A DNA stretch of 64,000 bases. Source: Pilatotrama ljubarskyi. Its lineage: Eukaryota; Basidiomycota; Agaricomycetes; Polyporales; Polyporaceae. Below the pieces are notes generated by a model. That model was not told the DNA's origin and did not search any database. It saw nothing but the letters and a program-made list of their open reading frames with translations. Positions 23,871 to 34,882 of this stretch are shown one piece after another; the first letter of the stretch is position 1, and each line of letters opens with the position of its first letter. The stretch is taken from positions 1 to 64,000 of the forward strand of contig MU277722.1 in the NCBI GenBank assembly GCA_022385805.1, given 5' to 3'. The position numbers and the translations under genes were made by a program.

Positions 23871-25049
23871 ATGACTTCCTCCCTCCCCCCTCTGGCCCAA
23901 GCGTGGTCCGGGGCCCTCGGCAGTGCAGCGGCAAACTCGATCACGTATCCTCTAGACCTTGTCGCCACAAAGCTACAGACGACCAGCTCGAACAGGCTCC
24001 GCGGCCTTGGAGGAGTGTCACGCCTCCTCCGACACATTATCCGTACAGAGGGCTTCTCGGGCCTGTACGATGGATTAGGCGCAGATACCGCCTCTACTCT
24101 AGTATCTAAGTGCGTAGGGAAGACCATCCTCATGATGCATTACTGAAGTCGCCCGAAGTTTCTTGTACTTCTACTTCTATACCCTGTTGCACGCCCTTGC
24201 TGCGAGGCGACGAGCCGCATCGGACGTGCCCCTAATTCAAGCCATAAAGCATGCCCTCACATCGCCAACGGCGCCAGTCCTTCTTAGCGTGCCAACTGAA
24301 TTGGCAGTGGGCTTCGTCGCCGGCGTCGCTAGCCGCGCTGTCTCCACACCTCTCAGCGTCGTCACTGTCCGCTTGCAAACCGGAGATGACGAGGATAACG
24401 ACGACAGCAATGACGAGGAAGAGTCAGCTACGGAGAAAGCGCCCGGCGCCGCTACGAAAGGTCCTCCGCGTTTCTCTGAGGTCGTCCGGAGGATATACGC
24501 AGAGCAAGGACTGGCTGGATTCTGGGCTGGTTCGTATGGAGCGCCTTTCACGGAAATGTTCACTGACGAAGGCGACCATGCCCAGGTTTCCAGCCAACGC
24601 TGCCGCTCTGCCTCACGCCCGCACTTACGCTCCTGCTCTTCCAGCTACTCAGCCGGCTACGTGTACCGCGGAAAGTCCGTCCCTCAAGCACGGGCCCGTC
24701 CGCAGCTGGAGCTTTCCTGAGTGGTGCTACCGCGAACGCCCTGGCGGTAGCCATCCTTTATCCATTGCTGCTCGCGAAAGTGCGCGTCCAAGCATCCCGC
24801 AAGCGCAACGGTGGCGGCGGTGGCTCGATGATGGACGTGTGGGCTCGAGCCATTCAGGAAGACGGGTGGAGGGGGCTGTATCAAGGTCTGGCGGCACAAC
24901 TCGTCAAGGGCTTTGTCAACCAAGGCGTGACCATGCTCGTGAAGCAACGGTAAGCGCGACGCCGCAACCGCTCTGGCCGTCACATAGTCTAATCATGCCG
25001 TCGTAGGATTGAGCGTGCTGCAGTGAGGATCTACTCGAAAGGACGGTAA
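23871..25049 (+). CDS. mitochondrial-carrier-family protein, peroxisomal nucleotide carrier type (PMP47/PMP34/Ant1-like)
   Basis: Four exons (23871-24109, 24159-24529, 24586-24949, 25007-25049) give 338 residues with all phases consistent. Three carrier repeats are visible. Repeat 1 has 'NSITYPLDLVATKLQT' and 'EGFSGLYDGLG', then 'NFLYFYFYTLLH'. Repeat 2 has 'AVSTPLSVVTVRLQT', 'EQGLAGFWAGFQPTLPLCL'. Repeat 3 has 'VAILYPLLLAKVRVQ' and 'WRGLYQGLAAQLVKG'. An acidic DDEDNDDSNDEEE insert follows the signature of repeat 2. The wording of repeat 1 (SxxxNxxxYPLDLxxTxxQ) and the 'GFQPTL' stretch match the peroxisomal adenine-nucleotide/CoA carrier branch rather than ADP/ATP carriers of the inner mitochondrial membrane. 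By family it would exchange ATP, AMP or CoA across the peroxisomal membrane to support fatty-acid activation. The dehydrogenase neighbour fits that role. Confidence 0.88.
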
Positions 25050-25334
25050 CGCCGCGCAGATGCCTCCTTGCTTGCTATCTTAGCTCGTGTGGCTACCCCT
25101 CTATCTACGAAGTTCGCTGCACTTATGTTATCGACTGAGACTGGACACGTTATCGACCGATTGAACTAGTCGATGCCTGCCGCAGTTGTTCTGCGAGTTC
25201 CAGTCTGAGCCGGGTCGCGGCGAGAGTTCGTTCTTTGACTGCCGCAGCGTTTCTTCGCTACCGCAGCTGCACGCTTCTTTCCCCGTGATCGCATACCGCA
25301 ACCGTGCAAGCGCCGTGTCGAGATACGACGCGAG

Positions 25335-25342
25335 TATATAAA
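25335..25342 (+). promoter_or_regulatory. TATA box
   Basis: A perfect TATATAAA lies about 30 bp before the first ATG (25373) of a decayed small gene. This is the clearest core-promoter signal in the left half of the window. Confidence 0.5.
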
Positions 25343-25372
25343 CTCCTGTGGAGGCCTGCGTTTTTTTCTCCA

Positions 25373-25990
25373 ATGGACACCCGCAACGCGGTTGGCAACC
25401 CAGATCAGCCCGTACGTCCTGCATCCTCTCACGGCCGTCCCTCGACTCACGCACTCACTTTGTCCCGCTTTCTGTAGGCTTTCTACGGCCTTCCGTACGC
25501 TGAATGAGTTATATCTCGTTCGGGTACGTGACGCTGGCGTAATTGTGGGCATATCGAGCGCGTGAGTATCCTCCTGGTCTCCGATTGAATCGTCGCTCTC
25601 GCAACTCGCAAGCAATTCTCACGCTTCCTCTCTCTCAGCGTCCCGTCAAGGGCCTGGCGTGGGTGATCCCCGACGGATACCCGCCGTGGATCACAGTGCG
25701 CAGACTGCGCAACAGATAGGGTGCGCTGCTTTGCGGCGTATCCTATCTGCCTTTCAAACAAATACCCCAGGACGTCCGGCCCCGACTCGCACCAGTCCCC
25801 GCCGCCCCTCCCTCAGCCCGCCAGGGTTCGATCTACGGCCGCAGCGTTCAGCTGCGGTCGGAGGTCGGACGAAGGTGGGATGTACAGTCGAAGGGGCGCG
25901 GGAAGGCTGGTCCACAAGGCGACGGGAGAGGGCTGGAAAAATACAAACATCATCGGATTCGCTGCCGGGGACCTACGGGCTCTATGACAT
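25373..25990 (+). pseudogene. decayed small intron-containing gene, family not recognised
   Basis: Downstream of a TATA box there is an ATG exon (MDTRNAVGNPDQP), a good intron (GTACGT to CTGTAG), a second exon readable as 'ELYLVRVRDAGVIVGISSA', another good intron (GTGAGT to CTCTCAG) and then 'VKGLAWVIPDGYPPWITVRR'. These pieces read like protein, but their frames do not join: at least two single-base-scale shifts are needed, and the third piece meets TAG. A following open stretch ('VRCFAAYPICLSNKYPRT' to 25987) again lies in another frame. I read this as a recently inactivated gene that kept its promoter and introns. The alternative is that I have chosen wrong splice sites. No function is proposed. 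Confidence 0.35.
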
Positions 25991-26358
25991 AGCGCAAGTG
26001 TGGAGTGATATGTTTAGTTGAGAATGTATATGTCGTGGAGAGGTGCATTTGGGTGTGTGTACTGAGCGGCCAGTCAGTAGGCCTATCGGTCTCATCGCTC
26101 TCATGGGTTTTTTATGCCGTTCCACCTCGTAAGAGTATCCTTGAAGTCCCAGCCAAGTCATTGCTCCGTTGGAAGCGTCCATTGCTCGCGATCCTGATAC
26201 CACTCCTAGAGCCGGGAGGAGACGCCGTCCTGAGCCGCTGAGCGCTTCACCCTGCCTCGGTCGAATCGTGGGCGCTGGAGCGTCGACTCCGACTCCTGTA
26301 CGTTCACCACCTCCATTGTAGTGGCCATTCCCGTACTCGCTGCGCGCATCTCGAGAGC

Positions 26359-28261
26359 ATGTCTACCTCAGCGGTGGACCGCGTACTCAGTATACCGCAT
26401 CTTCTAGGACACGTCTTGGAGATCTTTGCGCCGGAGTGGTCGGATGACCGCATCGGCTTGATCATTGAGCAAGAAAAGCGGAATAGGGCGTGTCGCAGGA
26501 ATCTGGCCAGGCTCGCGCGCGTGAACAAGACGTTTTCAGAGACGGCCCTCGGAGTCCTGTGGCGCAATTTGGACGACCTAGCGGTTTTGTTACGCGTTCT
26601 ACCGTCCTTCAAATCCGGTCGGCACTGGGTGAGTCGTAGCAAACTCAGCACTGCGGCCTGTCCTTCGATCGGGCTTCGTGCTGTGCCTCCTCTCTCTGGC
26701 TGACCCAACACGCTGTGCGGTTCAAATCACAGGAAATGTTGGAACATGTCACGCAACCAGACTGGGTCCGCTTCCAGGAGTATGCCAAGCGCGTCCAAGG
26801 CCTCAGGTGGCACTTTGCCCGGAGTCGTCCTGTTCATCGGACCGTATGGATCATGCTGGAGCGCAAGTCCGCCGGCCAGCCCTTGCTGCCGCGTCTCAGG
26901 ACCCTCGCTCTAATGTCCCTGCGCGTCAACGACCCGGTGACCTTGACGGTTTTGCTTGCGCCCTCTGTCCGCAACCTCAGGCTATCGTTCGAGGACGGAC
27001 TAACCATGCCGGAGGACCTAACCCATACAAGGCTGTCACCTGTAGGGATCCTCTTGCAACTCGCCATCGAGGCGGTTCCACAGCTCTCTACGCTCCACAT
27101 CGAGTCTGGTCTACCGAAGCAGATGCCAACTCTACCCTATTTCTCGCCACTAGTCCACTTGAACGGCCTGGAGAAGCTCGACCTCTTGTACTCTGGGGCT
27201 GTGGTCGACTATCAGACTCTCCAGCTGTTCTCCCACATACCCTCCCTCCGCAACCTGCTAGTCCAGCTTTCTCTTGCTGACGCTGGGCAAGCAGACGACC
27301 TCCGTTTTGGCGAGGCTTTCGAGCGGCTTGGAGAGCTTCATCTCTCGGGAAGCATATACGAGATCCGCCGGGTGATCCAAGCGAGCAATTTCCTCAACCT
27401 GACCAGTTTTGCGCTCTCCGTATCGATAGCTAATACGATAGAAGATCTCAAGGACGCACTCGCTGCTATTTGCAACAGAATGCCCCAATCCATAGACGAT
27501 GCAAATCTATTTTGCTCTGCAGCGATCTCTTCCCCAGCTATGTCTCTAGCGGAAATCCTCCGGCCCTATCTCTCGTTCGACAAGTTGGGAACTATGGACG
27601 TCGAGTTCGACAACTATGTCCCACGGGTGGACGACCACGACTGCCTGGCCTTTGCTCGCGCGTGGCCGAGTCTCACACGCTTCCATCTTTCCTGTTGGAT
27701 GCCCGAAACCCACCGGCGACGCCCGGATCCCCCGCCCCAGCCCACCGTCCTGGGCCTCGCTGAATTTGCACGGCATTGTCCTCGGCTGGATCTGCTCACT
27801 TTGCCCTATCTGGACGTCTGGACGCTCCCGTCTCCGCGCTCGGTCCCGCGAAGTGGGCAGGAAGCACTACGGCACTTGCAGATCGCGGAGTATCTCGGTG
27901 GCGAGACAGCAAACCTCTTGGACCTCGCGCTGATCCTGGACCTCCTGTTCCCTCGTCTGGGGTGCGAACGTTCGGTCACTCTGCAATCAAGATCGGGCTT
28001 CACTATTCCGACGCACAGACGTCCCGTCGAGATGACGTACAACTTGCTGGGCGCAATGGCGGCGCGTAGAAGGCTGGACGATGAAGGTTCTGCTGCGGGA
28101 GATGCAGACGAATCTCGTGGGCGATCGGGAGCTCACAATGCTGATGAGATGGACGAGGACGAGGTGCGCTGTTGATTCCTCGTTTTAATTGGCCGATGTG
28201 CCGTGACTGACCAAGTCTTGAATAGTACGCCGATGAGGACTCCGACGACGTTATAGAGTAG
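26359..28261 (+). CDS. F-box-like/LRR protein, intact copy A
   Basis: Three exons (26359-26628, 26733-28163, 28226-28261) give 578 residues, with all junctions in phase. The N-terminus is an F-box-like helix set ('IPHLLGHVLEIFAPEW', then 'LARVNKTFSETALGVLWRNLDDLAVLLRVLP'), the form seen in the large Agaricomycete F-box-like family. The remainder is a degenerate leucine-rich array: 'LLPRLRTLALMSLRV', 'APSVRNLRLSFED', 'HLNGLEKLDLLYSGAVVD', 'FERLGELHLSGSI'. An acidic tail follows (DEMDEDEYADEDSDDVIE). By family it would bind Skp1 in an SCF ubiquitin ligase and present a substrate through the LRR surface. The target is unknown. It heads a cluster of paralogs and is used here as the intact reference for the broken copies. 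Confidence 0.87.
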
Positions 28262-28281
28262 CCGGCTAGTCCGAGCTCCGC

Positions 28282-29502
28282 ATGAACAGGGGCCTAGCAT
28301 GTCCGCCTCGTCACCTCGCATCACTCGGGCAGCTAAAGCAGCTGCGAGTTCTCGACTCGCGGGCCAGCGGGGCTTTGGTCGACCATCCTGCCGTACGAAA
28401 CATTTCGCGTATCCCCTCCCTTCGCGTCCTTCGAGTCGATGTCTCTCTAGGAGTGACGAGTCCTCTTAGTGCTTAAGACCTGGGCAGGGAATTTATCATG
28501 CTGGATGACCCGGACAGACCTGAGCGGATCCTTCGGCGACATCCGCGCCTTGCTCCGGGCCTGCCACTTTCCCCAGTTGTCCAACCTCGACGCATCGACT
28601 ACGGACGACTCAGCGGCGGTTGGCGAGCTCATCGATGTTGTCAATGATATCTCTATAAGGCTATAAGGCTGTCCAGGTCCCGATACATCTCTACGATCGC
28701 GCTGTCCATCCTCACCGCTGTTCTCGGCCCTATCCTTCCTCTGGCGGATATCCTACGGCGGCTTCTCGCTTGCACCGGCCAGGGGCTCAGTTCGTTTAGC
28801 CTGAAGTTCAGCAACTACACGCCGCATCTGGGCGACCAGGGCTTGCAGGCCTTCGCAGATGCGTGGCCGGCCCTTACAGAGCTTGAACTCGGATCTCTGT
28901 GCTTCCACTCGGGGCGATACCAACGTCCACCTGCCCTTCGCTTGCAACACCCGACGCTCAGAGGCCTGGTCGAATTCACGCAGCGATGTCCCTGCATCCA
29001 GAGTCTCTCCTTCCCGGTACTCGACGTTGTCGGCTCTCGCGGACCACATGGTGTGCTGGAGTGGGCCGTGGCCCGCGCGATGTCGCCGTCCGGTCGCAAT
29101 CGCCTCTTGTCGTTGTCCATACACGAGCTCATGGGCGAGCGCCTCGTTGACCTCAAGAAGGTCGTGGCCGTACTTGCTCGTTTCGTCCCCAACCTGAAGA
29201 CCTGTGGCGGAGTCGTGCTCCTCAGCAATCCCGCCTCGGGGTCAACTACGAACTTGGGTCTCGGTGCTGCCAATGGAACTGCACTGTCATCGGGCCGTCA
29301 AGCGATGAAAATGGTCGTCCTCCTTATGGGAGCTATCAAAGCGCGCAGGGCCTACAATCAAATGGAGGATTCTATGCGCTCATCTTCTGCAGGACGGTCT
29401 CTAGCCGTAGCACAGCGTCACGGGAAGAAAGCGAGGGCAGGATTGTCACGGTACGTAGCCTGCGCTCGAGTCCGAGTCCACGGTGCCTATCTGCGATGCT
29501 GA
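28282..29502 (+). pseudogene. F-box/LRR copy B, 5'-truncated and frame-broken
   Basis: It begins only about 20 bp after the stop of copy A and matches its second half. 'RHLASLGQLKQLRVLD' corresponds to the A segment around 'PLVHLNGLEKLDLL'. 'DLSGSFGDIRALLRAC' matches 'HLSGSIYEIRRVIQAS', and 'LADILRRLLACTGQGLSSF' matches 'LAEILRPYLSFDKLGTM'. It ends with the shared 'LVEFTQRCPCIQSLSFPVLDV' type segment. The F-box exon and the first LRRs are absent. Three different reading frames and stop codons (near 28.47 and 28.66 kb) are needed to follow the homology. This is a tandem, partial duplicate that cannot make a full protein. A truncated product from an internal ATG at 28843 (219 residues) is conceivable but unlikely. 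Confidence 0.78.
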
Positions 29503-30271
29503 GATTTTCTTTGAAGGTAGTTGTGGAGGCAAGTCCAGCTGGGGTTCATGGATTTATTCGCCTTTCTTTGTCGATATCTCCCGAAACGCAGGTCATGATG
29601 CTGGCAAGCGGCTGGCTCTCGTCGTGCATCGTGGGCATCCGCTGATTGTACTTGAGATCTGAGATGGAAGATACATGCCCCCAAAAAGCGGGAACGAGTA
29701 TCGGTTTATGTTTGCGCACCCCAAGTACAACTTGAAGCGGTTCGCGAGTCATGTTCGATGGTCAACTCGTCACCATACTCCGAGTCCGACGGAGCGACTA
29801 CCGCTGCGCGGCCGCGGACCTCCGCGGACCGGCGCGGTGAGGTGCGTCAGTCACCTGTCACGCACCATCTTGTTCTCCGCCAGCGCTTGACCGACTGAGG
29901 CCGAAGCGCGCTGGCGATGTATGTTTCGCCCTGACTCGGACGGCTTCACGAGAACGGCAGCACAACGGCATTGATACCGTAGTGACAAATGTTTTTCAGT
30001 GCCGGTGACATCAAGTGTGAGTCGGAACCTGCGTGCATATGAAAGCTACGCCCTCATTGGGATGATATCATGAACTCGATAGATTTGCCCAAGACCCAGC
30101 ACAAAGCCTTTGTCTCAATTCGCTCCTCACTTACTCGGGTGCCATCCCTCGGCCCATATGAACACACGCAGAAAACCTGGACTCTTACGGTGAGTAACTT
30201 TGGGCTTGACCCTCAAAATCCTCACATCCCGAGTACTGTACACAGAACTTGAAGCAGCCAACGAGACTCAT
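29503..30271. other. intergenic, no supported gene
   Basis: About 770 bp between two broken F-box copies. No coding signal or repeat that I can support. Confidence 0.4.
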
Positions 30272-32277
30272 ATGACTGTACACCCCGGTGCCCAAATTGC
30301 AGCGTCACCAGAGCTCCTGTCTCTCATCTTCAGTCACTTCACACTGCCTTCGATAGACCAGGATGTGGGTGCCCCAGATAAAACGTGGCGCAGATACCGC
30401 AGGTACGCGAAGGCGCTCCGCACGTCTGCCCAGGCGTGCAAGGCGTTCTCGGAGCCGGCACTCGCAGTGCTCTGGCGGCGCCTCGACCTCATCTCACCGT
30501 CTTGCGTCTCCTGCCCGGGTGGGACGACATCGGAGGAATCGGCTACGACGAGGCACTGCTACATACTCCACTCCCTCCTCAGTGTCCAGAAAGCCAATCC
30601 TTCGAAACGCAGGTCATAAAGGACGAAATCAAAGACGACGCATGGGCGCGCGTCCGCTGGTATGCGCGCTTCGTCAAAATGCTCGACCAGAACTCCTGGG
30701 ACTGGATCCACCCGTACACCTGGACCGTCCTCGCGGAGCGGTGCGGCCGCGAGCCACTCCTCCCCAACCTCGAGACGCTCGCCGCTCTCCCGCTCAGCGC
30801 GCGCAACCCCGCCGTCATGCTGCTCATCTCCCCCACCCTTCGCGACCTCAAGGTCGTACTCCGCGACGGGCCGGTGCGCGAAGACACTCTGGTCGCGGCG
30901 ATGCTCATCCGGAGGATCACCGCGACCGCGCGCGGGTTACGGGCGCTCCACGTCAAGAACGACATGGAAGTGAGGGCGCCGGGCTACATCCGCGCGTTCG
31001 CGGAGTTGCGCGAGTTGCGGACGCTCATCCTGGACAAGCTCTTCCTGAGCGAGAGCGACCTGCGCGCGCTCGCCGGGTGCCCGCATCTGACGACGCTCAC
31101 GACTATGGTCGACTTGAGCGTGTTCACCCCGCCGTTCTACGACTTCAACGCGGGAGGAGGACAGTGAAGATGGGGAAAACAGTGCGCATAAGGAGATGCG
31201 GGAAAAGGTACAACATGGGATGGTGATGGAGTCAGATGATGAGCCTGAAGAAGACGAGTGCGAAGTGATCGGAGCGGACGAAGTTATTGGACAGAATGAC
31301 GAAGATGTCGAAATCGTCGACAACGCAGAGGAAGAGGAGGAAGAGGATCCTGATGCAACCAAGGACGACTGGGAACCACTTAAGCTGCGCCCACTGCCCC
31401 CCGGATTCCCCGCCCTCAAGCATCTCTCCCTCATCGGTCTAGTAGCCCACCTCGACCTTGTCCTTCAATCCCGACCGCCCCAACTGTCCACGCTCTCCTT
31501 AGAGATCTTGGGAGGCTCTTCCCTTGAATCTCTGAGTACCGCGCTCGCATCCATCTTCTCCAATCTTCCCATCACCCTCTCCAGCTTCTCGCTCGAGAAC
31601 AAAAAGACGTTCACCGACAACCGCGACTCGTCCAGGGGCGAAGACGAGGGGGAAGACCCAGGCTACCGGCTGTTTGACCTCATCGAACCGCGCTCGCCCG
31701 CTTCCCCCAGCTGAACAGCATCAGCCTCGAGTTCGCACAGCTCCCAGCTGTGAGCGACGACCACATCGACCAGATGCTCCGCGCCTGGCCGCACCTCGCC
31801 TCTTTCCGCCTCCCGCACAGCCCCACCGTGCCCCCTCACTATTTCTCCTCCCGCAACGCATGCTAAACCCGCGCGGAGCCGCACCGCTCCACGCACGTCG
31901 CGCTCATGCTCTTCGCAGCGTTCGCGCCCAAGCTCGAGACGCTCGTTCTCCCCGAGCTCGAGTTCGCGGGTCTCCCGCTCCGCGTGCCCGTGCGCACCGC
32001 CGCAGCGGGGCACGTCCTGCGCACGCTCGCGTTCGACCTCTTCTCCAGCAGCGGGTAGTCTGTCGCGCGGATGCACGAGATCGCGATCATCGTGGATTTG
32101 CTGTACCCGGAGATCGAGCTGGACATGGAGCGCGACAAGGAGCCGCCGGAGCCGGAACCGGGGTCGTATGATAGCGTCGTTAGGCGCACGCTGAGGGTGA
32201 GCGCGTGTCATAAGCTGAGAAGGTACATTGCTGCTCTGCAGTCGGGGGAAGAGCGGGGGAAGAGCTTGAACAGTTAG
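30272..32277 (+). pseudogene. F-box/LRR copy C, several frameshifts and a stop
   Basis: An F-box-like N-terminus is clear ('SPELLSLIFSHFTLPSI', 'AQACKAFSEPALAVLWRRLD'). Immediately after LWRRLD the homology jumps to another frame ('LTVLRLLPGWDDIGG'), which carries the first LRRs ('LLPNLETLAALPLSARN', 'SPTLRDLKVVLRDG') to about 31150. It then shifts to a frame with a long acidic insert (REEDSEDGEN..., EEEEEEDPD) and more LRRs ('PALKHLSLIGLVAHL'). A third shift near 31.7 kb leads to 'FPQLNSISLEFAQLPAV', and a fourth near 31.87 kb leads to 'FAPKLETLVLPELEFAGLPL'. A TAG follows at about 32.06 kb, before the final 'HEIAIIVDLLYPEIELDME'. None of these shifts can be explained by a GT-AG intron at that point. 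Local GC content is very high and creates long shadow frames. Confidence 0.8.
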
Positions 32278-32447
32278 GAGAAGATGGTCCGCTCAAAGTG
32301 TCCGGGTGACGTGTTGTGGGTCGTGGATGTTACCAGATCCACATGTCCGATTCCTCGTCCGAGTCGGGGTTGATTGTTCTGACATCTAGTATGAGTATGT
32401 CTGGTATTCCTGGGCGGCTGCAGACATTGCGAAGAAGTGTGCAAAGC

Positions 32448-34419
32448 TCACATGTATTGTGGGAGGCTTGAAGCCGCACGCTTGCGCACGGTTTCTCGGT
32501 CCTCCTGCTCGTGACCTAACACGTCTCCGGTAGCGACGACCTGCAACACATCTCAGCACGGCAATGTGGAAGGACACCACCCGTATACTCTCACATCGAC
32601 GAAGTCCTCAGTGAGGCCTACTTCAGCCATCGTCCTCGGCTCAACCTCCTCCAGCAAGCCAGCCTGCCATCGCCCAGCCTGCATGCACATGAGGTACTCC
32701 AGGACCGGTGTCCACTTGGTCTCGTCACGACGGAACGACGGCGGGAGCTCCAAAAAGGGGAAGAGCCGATCTAAGAGGAGCGCAACGTCGTACTTCCACT
32801 GACCGTTGTCGCCCTTCCGCTTGATTCTTCTGCCTTCAAGGTCACAGTCGGCGGCCTGCCAAGGATCGAGCAACAGTCTTCTAAGTTTATGGTGACCTCC
32901 GGGCGAGGATAGCTTCTCGCAGAGCCTGCCCGCCATCGCGACGTCCGTCTGCGGCAGCTCGAGCCACCGGAGCCCCGGGTACCGCGTCCCAATCGTCACC
33001 AGCGCGTTCAAAGTGGGCCGGCGCAACGGGCCGTCGGACGTCGACGCATCGGACCTGCGCCCCACATCTATGCGGAGCTCGGCGAGCGCGGGCCACGCCG
33101 CGAGCATCCGCTCGATGCTCGCGTCATCCACGGGAGGCAGGTACACCAGGTCCACGACGACTCTCTGGAGGGCGCGCATGTTCTTCAGCGCGGGCTCAAG
33201 CAGCCTGAGGAGTGCGTCGGGCGGATCTGGAGGGTTGGTTGTTTCAAACCAGTACAGGCTCTGCTGCCGCGCGCTCGTGAGCTCGAGGCTCGTGAGTGTG
33301 TGGGGAACGTTCCGGAGGACAGTGGTGACGCATTTGAGGAAGTCCAAGGGCTCGCGGTCTCTGACGAGCTGCAGCGCGAGCGACTCGAGCAGCGGCATCG
33401 AGGAGGCCGAGAAGAAGAGGGCGAAGTGGTCCCCGCAACCACTCAGGGAGACGTGCTTCAGCGTCGGGAAAGTGCCAAAGTGCAGGTCGGCAGTCGGACG
33501 GTTTTCCGCGTCGAAAGGGAGTCCCAGAGACGCGGAGAGGTACTCGAGCGACTCCATTCTGCTGAGCTGTATCAGGGCGGTGGTCTCCAGGATGCACTCC
33601 TTGTCAATCGCTAGGTGACGCAAGCCCCGGAAGGCGCCCACAAGGGTTGGCAAGATCTGAACCACCTCGTATCGGGTGATCGCATGGGTGATTGCATCCT
33701 CGATCTCGAGGCTGAGATGCTCGAGGCACGGGGAGATCGAGTGGAGCGCTTTGACGCCTTCGATGGCGATTTGGCAACCTCCCCGAGTGGCCTCGGCGGT
33801 GAACGTGATGGAGAGGCGGCGAAGCCCAGGCGACAAGAGCGCCGTCTCGATCAGAGGGCCCACCCTGCATGGGAGGACGGTGAGCCTGCGCAAGTATCGT
33901 AGTCTAGGAAAGAGCGGCGCGCCGCCGGCCCTTCTGGAGAGCCGCGTGAAGAGATCGATTTCGTAGTTTGACCATCGGGAGGACGTGCAGTGGTGGAGGA
34001 CGCGCACGCGACGTGCGTAGCGTTGGAAGCGCTCCCACTCATCTTCGTCGACCTCCACGTTGGAGTCCTGTTGGATCAGACGTGAACGGTTCAGTAATGC
34101 AATGAAGTCTGAATCAAAAGCGCAGTCGACTCACGCAGTCACGGTACTGTTCATTTCGCGCTTTCGGAACCAGCATGAGGAGAGGTAGCAGATCATCAAG
34201 CCGCATCCATAGAACGTCTAGAGCGGGCTCCGAGAGAGCCTTGCAGGTGAGGGCGCAGTGTAAAAGTGTGAGTCGCAAGCGCAGTCTCGTAGCTTCTACT
34301 CGTGGCTGAAACCCCGGGTGCTCTTGGAACATCTCCACAAGGGTCATAGGGGCGAGATGCTCGAATACATTCGCGGCGATTTCTTGACAGTAGAGTGCTC
34401 GGTGTGCCACTGTAGCCAT
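32448..34419 (-). CDS. F-box-like/LRR protein, intact copy D
   Basis: Three exons (34135-34419, 32595-34067, 32448-32540) encode 616 residues with consistent phases. The introns are 67 nt and 54 nt. The N-terminus has 'CQEIAANVFEHLAPM' and 'CKALSEPALDVLWMRLDDLL', the F-box-like pair. After 'EWERFQRYARRVRVLHH' comes the LRR array ('LFPRLRYLRRLTVLP', 'SPGLRRLSITFT', 'FPTLKHVSLSGCGD', 'AWPALAELRIDVG') and a C-terminal helix block ('VALLLDRLFPFLELPP'). The predicted role is an SCF substrate adaptor with unknown target. Its start is shared almost word for word with copy E (QEIAANVFE), so D and E are close paralogs. It is divergent from CHL1 with a 463-bp spacer. The last exon is inferred from a good donor (GTGAGA) and acceptor (TTGCAG). 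Without it the frame stops at 32553. Confidence 0.86.
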
Positions 34420-34882
34420 AGCGGTGTGTGAGGAGTACAGATGTTCTCCTTAGTCTCAAGGCGCGTTTTGGCGGTGAGCACCGTGTCTTGCGGGACGCGG
34501 TCAATTAGTAGGATTGCAAGACCATTGTATCGAAACTCACCGTTCGTCCGCAGTCTACTGAGGTTGCTTGCGACTTGTATTCTCGTGGAAAGTTCAACGG
34601 CGCTGGCCTGCAGCCGGAGCCAAATCCGGGGAGGTGAGGGACGGAGAGCTTGAAGACGACGTGGTCCTCTGCGGAGGCGTCGTCGTCTGAGTCTGAGACG
34701 GTGGCAGAGCTCAGGAGTAAGTGGAGGCGCCGGCGCGCCGAGGTACATTGTGGTCACGATCGCGTTATGTCACGCCCTTCGTACGCGTCGCGTGAACCAC
34801 AGAACGCGACAGCACAGCCTCATCCGGCTCAACCTCCTCCTCTATCCTTAACTTCACTAATTTCCCGCTTTTCTGCAGCAGC
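34420..34882. promoter_or_regulatory. divergent promoter region, F-box D / CHL1
   Basis: A 463-bp spacer between divergent start codons. A short minus-strand open frame crosses it, but I see no domain. No TATA box is obvious. Confidence 0.4.

Larger units (their letters stand above)
25050..26358. other. spacer between carrier gene and F-box cluster
   Basis: Apart from the TATA-led gene relic at 25.3-26.0 kb I see nothing supported here. The last 350 bp before 26359 must hold the promoter of the first F-box gene. Confidence 0.35.

Noticed and set aside
30363..31226. 287-codon open frame on the plus strand
   Set aside because: An arginine- and proline-rich shadow of the GC-rich F-box copy C. 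The homologous protein lies in other frames.
31674..32171. 165-codon plus and 182-codon minus open frames
   Set aside because: Low-complexity Arg/Glu-rich frames produced by GC-rich DNA over the 3' half of F-box copy C. No domain.
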